Assembly (NCBI GenBank): GCA_023423935.1
Contig: JAFAEQ010000019.1
Span: 1 to 13,283 of the forward strand
Length of the DNA: 13,283 nt
Direction of reading: 5' to 3'
Origin: Pseudomonadota bacterium
GTDB lineage: Bacteria > Pseudomonadota > Gammaproteobacteria > Steroidobacterales > Steroidobacteraceae
The notes under the pieces are model-generated. The model was not told the DNA's origin. It saw only the letters and a program-made list of their open reading frames with translations, and made no database searches. The position numbers and the translations under genes were made by a program. The stretch's first letter is position 1; the number at the start of each line of letters is the position of its first letter. Shown one piece after another: positions 7,399 to 13,283 of the stretch.

Positions 7399-7923
7399 GT
7401 GTCCGTCGCGTGTCCCGAGATCGAAGCACCGCAAACGTTTGAACAGCTCAATCGCCGTTTCCGTCCGGGCCTGATGATGTTCTTTCTGCGCCGCCTCGGT
7501 AATCACGCGGAGGCCGAGGACATGATCCAGGAAGTGTTCATGAGGCTCGCGACCATGGACGCCAGGCAGCTGCAATCTCAGGAAGCCTACATATTCCGGA
7601 TGGCTCTGAATCTGCTGCGCGATCGCAGCCGGCGCGAGAAGGTTCGCTACACCTACCGCGCGGAGTCGATGGCGTCGGAGGAGGCCGGGATCGATCTGCT
7701 CGATCCGCTGCGCGTCGTTGCCGCGCAGGAATCGATGGATGACTTCGCCCAGGCTCTGCGCGAGTTGCCGCAGCTCACCCGCGATATTTTCGTGCTCTAC
7801 CGCATCGAGAACGTTGACAAGCGCGTCATCGCACAGACGTTCAACATTTCGTTGAGCACCCTGGAGCGCCATCTCACGCGCGCCATGGTTCATCTGACCA
7901 AGTCCGTCAGGGAAGATGCATGA
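7399..7923 (+). CDS. FecI-like ECF RNA polymerase sigma factor
   Basis: A 174-residue sigma-70-family protein with only regions 2 and 4, as is usual for extracytoplasmic-function sigma factors. Region 2 is at about 15-80 (YIFRMALNLLRDRSRRE near its end, and AEAEDMIQEVFMRL as the conserved 2.1/2.2 part at 37-50). Region 4 is at about 118-168, with the helix-turn-helix KRVIAQTFNISLSTLERHLTRA. Translation starts at a GTG with GGAGGAG 4 bases upstream. The gene overlaps the anti-sigma gene by four bases (ATGA), so the two are coupled. It would direct RNA polymerase to promoters of the adjacent receptor genes when released by the FecR-like protein. The target promoter sequence could not be recognised in the window. 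Confidence 0.93.
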   Translation: MSVACPEIEAPQTFEQLNRRFRPGLMMFFLRRLGNHAEAEDMIQEVFMRLATMDARQLQSQEAYIFRMALNLLRDRSRREKVRYTYRAESMASEEAGIDLLDPLRVVAAQESMDDFAQALRELPQLTRDIFVLYRIENVDKRVIAQTFNISLSTLERHLTRAMVHLTKSVREDA

Positions 7924-8942
7924 TCAGGCCGCAGGACGGGGCGGACGTATCCGCAGAGACCGCCGAACTCGCGAGCGAATGGTGCATGCGCCTCGCGGAT
8001 GGCGATGTCACGCCCGGGATGCGACAGGAGCTCGATGCCTGGCTCGCAGCCGATGAACGCAACGCGCGCGCGTTTGCGGATGCGTTGCGTGTCTGGCAGT
8101 CGTTCGGGCAGGCGCAATCATCGGATGCAATGTCAGCTCTGCGACGTGAGACGCTGAGCCGATTCGAAGCCGCACAGCGAGAGCAGCGACAGCGGATCAG
8201 TCGGCGCAACTGGATCGGTGCCATCGCCGCCGGTCTTACGGCTACAGTCATCGGGCTCGGGCTCTGGATGCGCGCGGCACCGGCGAGCTATGTCACCGCT
8301 GGTCAGCGAGAGGTCGTGACCCTCGAGGATGGCTCCGTCATCTCGATGGACGCACAGACCCGCGTGGATGTGCGCTACAGCGAGGATCGTCGCGAACTGC
8401 AGCTCAAGCAGGGTCGCGCGAAATTCTCGGTCGCCCACGATACTTCACGCCCCTTCAGTGTGATGGCTGCGAATCGACTGGTGGTCGCGACGGGAACGCA
8501 GTTCAGCGTCGAGCTGCTCGCGCAGCAGGTCCATGTGATCCTGTATGAAGGCAGCGTCGATGTCGTCGACAAAACTGAGCACGCACGAAACGCTGGCGCA
8601 TCCGACTCCACGATCCACAAGCTGGTGCCCGGACAGGAGCTGATCGCAGCGGCAGGCGCGAGCTCCGACGCGCAAGTGAAGCGCGTGGACCTCGCAAGCT
8701 CGCTGTCCTGGGAAGCGGGTCAGATCACGTTCGATGACGAGGCACTGTCGACGGCGGTCGAGCGGATGAATCGCTACGCCAGTACGCCGATGAGCGTCGT
8801 CGATGACGCGGCCGCACGCATGCCGATCAGCGGTACCTTCTTCGCAGGCGACACGGAATCCTTCATCGAGGGTGTCACCAGCATTTTTCCTGTGAGCGTC
8901 GAAACGGTGGACGGCCGGCAGCGATTCATCAGTACGCAGTAG
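7920..8942 (+). CDS. FecR-like transmembrane anti-sigma factor / sigma regulator
   Basis: A 340-residue single-pass inner-membrane protein that relays the receptor signal to the sigma factor. Residues 12-65 match the cytoplasmic sigma-binding N-terminal domain (ETAELASEWCMRLADGDVTP, then the W-LAADERNARAFADALRVW pattern). One membrane helix lies at about 98-117. The periplasmic FecR domain spans about 124-217 (VTAGQREVVTLEDGSVISMD, FSVAHDTSRPFSV, VHVILYEGSVDV). A C-terminal STN-like domain at about 267-337 (ITFDDEALSTAVERMNRYA...ISGTF) would contact the receptor's STN domain. Gly192-Thr193 sits in VVATGTQFSV, the place where some FecR relatives self-cleave. An AGGGA site lies seven bases before the ATG. 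Ten bases separate its stop from the receptor start, so the three genes form one operon. Confidence 0.93.
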   Translation: MIRPQDGADVSAETAELASEWCMRLADGDVTPGMRQELDAWLAADERNARAFADALRVWQSFGQAQSSDAMSALRRETLSRFEAAQREQRQRISRRNWIGAIAAGLTATVIGLGLWMRAAPASYVTAGQREVVTLEDGSVISMDAQTRVDVRYSEDRRELQLKQGRAKFSVAHDTSRPFSVMAANRLVVATGTQFSVELLAQQVHVILYEGSVDVVDKTEHARNAGASDSTIHKLVPGQELIAAAGASSDAQVKRVDLASSLSWEAGQITFDDEALSTAVERMNRYASTPMSVVDDAAARMPISGTFFAGDTESFIEGVTSIFPVSVETVDGRQRFISTQ

Positions 8943-8952
8943 GGATCGCGAC

Positions 8953-11115
8953 GTGATTCGCGGGCACGGACATCATTCGCGCGCTTCCCGGATTCTGGCG
9001 GCGCTGTTGATGACGGTTACGCGTGTGTTGTGTGCCGATGAGAGCGAATCTCACATCCCGGTACAGATCGCAGAGGCGACACTGATCGAGTTCGACATTC
9101 CACAGCAGCCTCTCGGCGCGGCACTACAGATATTTGCAAAGCAGCTGCGGCAGCAGGTGTCGTTCGACAATGCGGCGCTTGGCGGGACGCGTTCGAACTC
9201 GGTCAAAGGCCGGTTCACCGCGGAGCAGGCGATGCAGCGGCTGCTGCAGGACACCGGCATCGACTATCGCCGCGGGCGACGGGGTGTGTGGATCGTCGGT
9301 ACGCGGCGCACATTGTCGGCAGCGAACGACTTCACGCGCATCGACGATGCATCCGGTGAGAGGGTCAATCTCATTTCTCCGGTCGAATCCGAAACGGTGG
9401 TGGTCTCGGCTTCGCGAACGCCACAGGTCGCGAGCCAGACGGCCAGCAGCGTCACCGTCGTATCGATGGACGAGATGGCCGCACAGCAAGTGGAAGATCT
9501 GAGGAGCTCGCTGGCACAGCAGGCAGGAGTGACTGTCGTCACCACGGGGCGGATCGGCGGCGGCACCAGCGTCTATATCCGCGGCGCGTACCCGCATCAC
9601 ACGCTCTTCATCGTCGATGGCGTGCGCATGAACGATCGCGAGGCGGGCTACGATTCGTTCATGGGCGCGGCAGACCTGGGCGGTGTCAGCCGCATCGAAG
9701 TGCTGCGTGGACCGCAAAGCCCCATGTACGGCAGTGCCGCGATGGGCGGCGTGGTGCTGATGAACAGCGTCGCGGGGACGCAGGACTTCGAAGGTCGCGT
9801 CAGTGCGGTCAAAGGATCCTTCGAGACTTACTCGGTCGCCGTGTCGGGAATGGGCAGCCTCGGGGATCTCGGCTACAGCGCCGCCGTGAGTCATTTCCAG
9901 ACCGACAACGATCAGCCGTTCAATGCATTCGACAGCTGGAACTACTCGGCACATCTGGGCTATCGGTCGTCTGAAACGCTGCGTTTCGGCGTGACGATGC
10001 ACGGTCAGGAGAGCGAATACGAATCGCCGGGATCGCGGTTGCGCTACTCGGCAGGCGTGGCTGACACCGCGAATCAGCTGATCACGCTTTACGCCAACTG
10101 GCAGCCGCGGGACACGCTCTCCTCGCGACTCATCGTGGGATTGCATCGTCGCGACTACCTATGGGTCAGTGACGAAAGCATCAGCGATGAGCTCAACAGG
10201 CGCCAGATTCTCGACTGGCAGGCGGCATGGAAACCGCGTGCATCGCTCGAGCTCGTCGCGGGTGTCAACTACGAAGATTCTGCGTACGAAATAGGCGACG
10301 GTCGCACCGAAGACACCATCTTTGCCGCATTCCTATCAGGGAGCTTCCGCCTCTCCGAGACACTCACGCTCAATGCGGGAATCCGCAATGACGAGTTCGA
10401 TTCTGTCGGTGCTGCATTCACGTGGCGCGCGGGTGCGGCGTGGATGATGTCGCCCGAGACGAAGCTGCGTGCCACGTTCGGCACTGGCTTCGCAGCGCCA
10501 GGTTCATCGGATCGTTACGGTGTGCCGGCGTGGGGGCAACTGCCGAATCCGGAGTTGTCCCCGGAGAAATCGCGCGGCTGGGACTTGGGCGTCGATAGAG
10601 CAATCGCGGACGATGCGTTCACCCTCAGCGCGACGTACTTCGAGAATCGATTCACGAATCTCATCGACTGGAAGTATCTCGATCTCGAAGAAACGCAAGG
10701 CACCTATGTGAATCGCGGTCAGGCCGCAACATGGGGTGCGGAGCTCGGTCTCGCCATGCGCCCATCTTCCGGATGGAACATGCGTCTGGGCTATACCTAT
10801 CTGGAAGCGCGCGACGGTGAAACGCACGAACGTCTCTCGCGTCGTCCGCGCCATTCGCTCGATGTGTCGACGTGGATCGAGTGGCGCAAACGCTGGACCG
10901 CCGGCATCGGGATGCGGGCAAGTCTCGATCGTACGGACAGATCGATGCCGGCCGAGGACTATGCGGTCGCACGACTGTTCGCAAGCGCGAAGATCATGGA
11001 TCACGTGCTGTTGAAGTTTCGTATCGAGAACCTTTTCAACGAAGCATACGAAGAAGTCCGGGGCTACCCGGCGTTACCGCGCGGCGTTCACGCCGGCGCG
11101 GAGTGGAAGTTCTAG
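8953..11115 (+). CDS. TonB-dependent outer-membrane receptor with N-terminal STN signalling domain (transducer)
   Basis: A 720-residue outer-membrane transporter and signal transducer. A signal peptide (about 1-28, ending VLCADES) is followed by an STN domain at about 42-116 (IEFDIPQQPLGAALQIFAKQ, QVSFDNAALGG, FTAEQAMQRLLQDTGIDY). Next come a TonB-box-like ETVVVSA at 147-153, the plug at about 157-273 (SVYIRGAYPHHTLFIVDGVR, RIEVLRGPQSPMYGSAAMGG) and a beta-barrel ending in EWKF, the C-terminal phenylalanine expected for BAM-assembled barrels. The plug pattern is of the Cir/BtuB type. The ligand cannot be told and may be a siderophore, another metal complex or a vitamin. The GTG start has AGGGA seven bases upstream. 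It is the third gene of the sigma/anti-sigma operon and would sense its own substrate. It is a close paralogue of the next gene. Confidence 0.94.
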   Translation: MIRGHGHHSRASRILAALLMTVTRVLCADESESHIPVQIAEATLIEFDIPQQPLGAALQIFAKQLRQQVSFDNAALGGTRSNSVKGRFTAEQAMQRLLQDTGIDYRRGRRGVWIVGTRRTLSAANDFTRIDDASGERVNLISPVESETVVVSASRTPQVASQTASSVTVVSMDEMAAQQVEDLRSSLAQQAGVTVVTTGRIGGGTSVYIRGAYPHHTLFIVDGVRMNDREAGYDSFMGAADLGGVSRIEVLRGPQSPMYGSAAMGGVVLMNSVAGTQDFEGRVSAVKGSFETYSVAVSGMGSLGDLGYSAAVSHFQTDNDQPFNAFDSWNYSAHLGYRSSETLRFGVTMHGQESEYESPGSRLRYSAGVADTANQLITLYANWQPRDTLSSRLIVGLHRRDYLWVSDESISDELNRRQILDWQAAWKPRASLELVAGVNYEDSAYEIGDGRTEDTIFAAFLSGSFRLSETLTLNAGIRNDEFDSVGAAFTWRAGAAWMMSPETKLRATFGTGFAAPGSSDRYGVPAWGQLPNPELSPEKSRGWDLGVDRAIADDAFTLSATYFENRFTNLIDWKYLDLEETQGTYVNRGQAATWGAELGLAMRPSSGWNMRLGYTYLEARDGETHERLSRRPRHSLDVSTWIEWRKRWTAGIGMRASLDRTDRSMPAEDYAVARLFASAKIMDHVLLKFRIENLFNEAYEEVRGYPALPRGVHAGAEWKF

Positions 11116-11408
11116 AGCACCGCTGTTCAACAGCGACGCGTTCTCGTGCGAATGCAGCGAGGCGCGGCAGAAGTCACTCATCGACGATTCTTCGTCATGA
11201 CGTTCCATGATGATGCGCAATTCATCGCTCGTACGGTGCGTTTGCATCATCGTGAAGCGTGAGAAAACGCGACGAAGACTGCGAATAACATTTCTCATCA
11301 CGCGAGTGACAAACATCGTTTTCTTCTGCGTCTTAACTAGCAACCGCGCAATTGAGCAGAGAGAAGCGCGAAGACCTGGCCACTGCTACGTTTACAAGGC
11401 GCATCCAC
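11116..11408 (+). other. Gap between the two receptor genes
   Basis: This stretch of 293 bases is more A/T-rich than the genes around it, especially 11265-11345. It opens with a 15-base near-palindrome, CGCTGTT-C-AACAGCG, six bases after the first receptor's stop codon. The A/T-rich part is where a promoter for the second receptor would be expected. A GTGACA box is present at 11306-11311, but no -10 box lies at normal spacing. A minus-strand frame at 11074-11343 (89 codons) overlaps the end of the first receptor and is not convincing. No riboswitch was recognised. Confidence 0.6.
11121..11135 (+). terminator. Palindromic hairpin after the first receptor gene
   Basis: CGCTGTT at 11121-11127 pairs perfectly with AACAGCG at 11129-11135 around a single C, so as RNA it would fold with a five-base TTCAA loop and a CGCTG/CAGCG stem. 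It starts five bases after the stop codon of the STN receptor. There is no U-run after it, so it may be a 3'-end stabiliser or weak attenuator between the operon and the second receptor, or a protein-binding palindrome. Confidence 0.35.
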
Positions 11409-13256
11409 ATGAAAAATGCACTGTCGTATCGCACATCATCGAATCGTTGCACCGCTGCTGTGCTCGCAGCATTGTCGCTGCTGGGTACTGCGCAGACGCG
11501 CGCACAAGACACCAACGTCGGCAAAGACACGCTGCAGGAAATCATCGTGTCGGCTGCACGCGCACCGCAGGAATGGCGACAGACATCGAGCAGCGTCAGC
11601 GTGATCTCGATGGAAGATGTGGCGCTGATGCAGGTGCCCGATCTCAAGTCGACACTCTCGCAGCAGTCCGGCGTGAACGTCGTGACGACAGGCGCGATGG
11701 GTGGCGGTACGGCGATCTACATCCGCGGCGCGTATCCGCATCACACGCTGCTGGTGGTGGACGGCGTGCGCATGAACGATCGCGCGGCGAGCTACAACGC
11801 ATTCATGGGCGGCTCGGCGGTCGATGGCATCGATCGCATCGAAGTGCTGCGTGGTGCGCAGAGCACGCTGTACGGCAGCGCCGCGATGGGCGGCGTGGTG
11901 CTGATGAGCACGGCGAAGGGCTCGAGCGATCTGCGCGGTGGTGTTTCGCTTTCCGCCGGCTCGTTCGATACGCAGTCCGGTGCGGCGTCGATCGCGGGAA
12001 GCGCAGGGGCCTTCGGGTTCAGCGCCTCCGCGGGCGGCTTTCAGACGGCGAACAATCAGGACTTCAACGATTTCGACAGCACGAACTACTCGGCGCGGCT
12101 GAGCTATGACATCAGTTCGTCCCTCGAAGTCGGCCTGACGTATCGCGGACAGGAGGGCTCGTATCAATCGCAAGGGTCGCGCTTCTTTTACTCTCCAGGT
12201 ACTGCGGAGACAGGCAACGATCTTGCGACCGCGTATGCCGAGTGGCGTTCGTCGCCGTCCCTGACTTCTCGGTTCACGTTCGGTTATCACGAGCGTACTT
12301 ACGACTGGATCGACCAGTGGGGTGTCAGCGAGCAGCTCAACGAGCGCTACATTTATGAGTGGCAGACCGCCTGGACGCCCGCGGCCGGGATGTCGATCGT
12401 CGTCGGTGCGAACTACGAGAAAGCCGAGTACGCCATCAACGAGAACCAGAGCGGGGATGAGATTCTGGCGGGCTTTGTGTCGGGCACGATCGACGTGACC
12501 GACACCGTGACTTTCACCGCGGGTGTGCGACACGACGATTTCGAAACCGTCGGCAGCGCATTCACCTGGCGCAGCGGACTGGCCTGGATGGCGACACCGG
12601 ACACCAAGGTGCGCGCGACCTACGGAACGGGCTTCGCGGCGCCGGGATCCTCCGATCGTTACGGCGTGCCCGCCTGGGGCCAGCACCCGAATCCGGATCT
12701 GCGACCGGAAGAATCGAAGGGCTGGGACTTCGGTATCGACCACACATTGATGGGCGGACTCGTGTCGGTGAGCGCGACGTATTTCGAGAACGAGTTCACC
12801 GACCTGATCGACTGGGTCTACACGGACATGGTCACGTTCGAAGGCATTTACGCGAATCGCAGCAAGGCGACGACCAACGGTGTGGAGTTCGGGCTGAACG
12901 CTCAGCCGCTCGACTGGTGGCGTCTGAACTTCGGATACACCTATCTCGAGGGTGAGGATGGCGAGACTGGCGAGCGCCTGACGCGTCGTCCACGCAACTC
13001 GGTCGACGCTTCGACGTGGTTCGAGGTCACGGACAAATTCACGTTCGGTTTCGGCGTGCGCGGCTTGTACAACCAGGTCGATGCGTCGGGCCCGCTGGAG
13101 GACTTCACCATCGCGCGTGCATTCGCGAGCTATCAGCTCGGCAAGTTTGCGCTCAAGGCCAGAGTCGAGAACCTGTTCGACAAGGAATACGAAGAGGTTG
13201 TCGGCTATCCGGCGCTCACGCGCGGCTTCTACGGCAGCGTGGAGTGGAACTTCTGA
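11409..13256 (+). CDS. TonB-dependent outer-membrane receptor without STN domain, paralogue of the upstream receptor
   Basis: A 615-residue outer-membrane transporter. The frame is open to 11352, but the ATG at 11409 (MKNALSYR) gives a proper signal peptide cleaved near TRA-QD at residue 32 and has AAGG nine bases upstream. The TonB-box-like EIIVSA is at 44-49, the plug at about 53-170 (YIRGAYPHHTLLVVDGVRMN, RIEVLRGAQSTLYGSAAMGG), and the barrel runs to the terminal EWNF. More than half the residues match the preceding receptor by eye, including the shared block GFAAPGSSDRYGVPAWGQ in the barrel. Unlike that gene it has only a short linker between signal peptide and TonB box and no STN domain, so it should transport without signalling. 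Plug features are of the Cir/BtuB type and the ligand is unknown. The gene is complete, with 27 bases left in the window after it. Confidence 0.93.
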   Translation: MKNALSYRTSSNRCTAAVLAALSLLGTAQTRAQDTNVGKDTLQEIIVSAARAPQEWRQTSSSVSVISMEDVALMQVPDLKSTLSQQSGVNVVTTGAMGGGTAIYIRGAYPHHTLLVVDGVRMNDRAASYNAFMGGSAVDGIDRIEVLRGAQSTLYGSAAMGGVVLMSTAKGSSDLRGGVSLSAGSFDTQSGAASIAGSAGAFGFSASAGGFQTANNQDFNDFDSTNYSARLSYDISSSLEVGLTYRGQEGSYQSQGSRFFYSPGTAETGNDLATAYAEWRSSPSLTSRFTFGYHERTYDWIDQWGVSEQLNERYIYEWQTAWTPAAGMSIVVGANYEKAEYAINENQSGDEILAGFVSGTIDVTDTVTFTAGVRHDDFETVGSAFTWRSGLAWMATPDTKVRATYGTGFAAPGSSDRYGVPAWGQHPNPDLRPEESKGWDFGIDHTLMGGLVSVSATYFENEFTDLIDWVYTDMVTFEGIYANRSKATTNGVEFGLNAQPLDWWRLNFGYTYLEGEDGETGERLTRRPRNSVDASTWFEVTDKFTFGFGVRGLYNQVDASGPLEDFTIARAFASYQLGKFALKARVENLFDKEYEEVVGYPALTRGFYGSVEWNF

Positions 13257-13283
13257 TGCTGCTTCGCTTGATTGATCGTGAAG

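Noticed and set aside
9124..10146. 340-codon minus-strand frame opposite the first receptor gene, and a similar 435-codon frame at 11436-12743
   Set aside because: Both have the Arg/His/Ala-rich composition of antisense shadows, and both occur at the same place in the two paralogues simply because the coding strands are similar.
11282..11305. Possible Fur box in the A/T-rich gap before the second receptor
   Set aside because: Alignment to the 19-base Fur consensus is poor at every offset tried, so iron control cannot be claimed from sequence.
11074..11343. 89-codon minus-strand frame between the two receptor genes
   Set aside because: It overlaps the 3' end of the first receptor, has no clear ribosome-binding site or recognisable domain, and lies in an A/T-richer gap more likely to be regulatory.
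11340..11400. GAAGACCTGGCC, resembling a cobalamin-riboswitch B12 box, just upstream of a BtuB-like receptor
   Set aside because: The preceding 200 bases lack the other conserved elements (GGGAA, the GGTGxAAxxTCC stem and the CGCAACTGT-like segment), and the box itself has an extra G. The match is probably chance.

Overview
The window is GC-rich (roughly 60% by eye) DNA from a Gram-negative bacterium. It encodes two TonB-dependent outer-membrane receptors, an RND efflux pump with its periplasmic adaptor, a FecI/FecR-type surface-signalling pair and a periplasmic cytochrome c'. This mix, with many exported proteins, fits a gammaproteobacterium of the Steroidobacteraceae/Xanthomonadales kind. 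That placement is inference from gene content and composition only.

Layout. Positions 1-35 are an almost pure C tract that looks like a contig edge or sequencing artefact. The left half is read on the minus strand. It holds an exported VOC (glyoxalase-fold) protein at 62-1156, a 0.5 kb non-coding gap, and then a three-gene unit read right to left: RND adaptor (5312-6385), RND permease (2166-5315, overlapping the adaptor by 4 bases) and a cytochrome c' family protein (1659-2150, 15 bases after the permease). A 1 kb non-coding region (6386-7398) separates this unit from a divergent plus-strand unit. The plus-strand unit is an ECF sigma factor (7399-7923), a FecR-like anti-sigma factor (7920-8942, 4-base overlap) and a TonB-dependent receptor carrying an N-terminal STN signalling domain (8953-11115). 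After a 293-base gap comes a second receptor (11409-13256). It is a clear paralogue of the first but has no STN domain.

How the genes work together. The right half is a complete surface-signalling cassette. Substrate binding at the STN receptor should be passed through its periplasmic STN domain to the C-terminal domain of the FecR-like protein, which spans the inner membrane, and this frees the ECF sigma factor. The second receptor looks like a transport-only duplicate that probably handles the same or a related ligand, and it may be a target of the sigma factor. In the left half, adaptor and permease form two of the three parts of a tripartite efflux pump. The outer-membrane channel is missing and must be supplied from elsewhere. 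The cytochrome c' appears to be co-transcribed with the pump, which is the most unexpected association here.

Nothing in the window is a mobile element, CRISPR array, tRNA or rRNA. No wholly new system could be demonstrated. The points most worth following are the STN-plus/STN-minus receptor pair, the pump-cytochrome c' unit, and the structured 1 kb gap between the divergent units.
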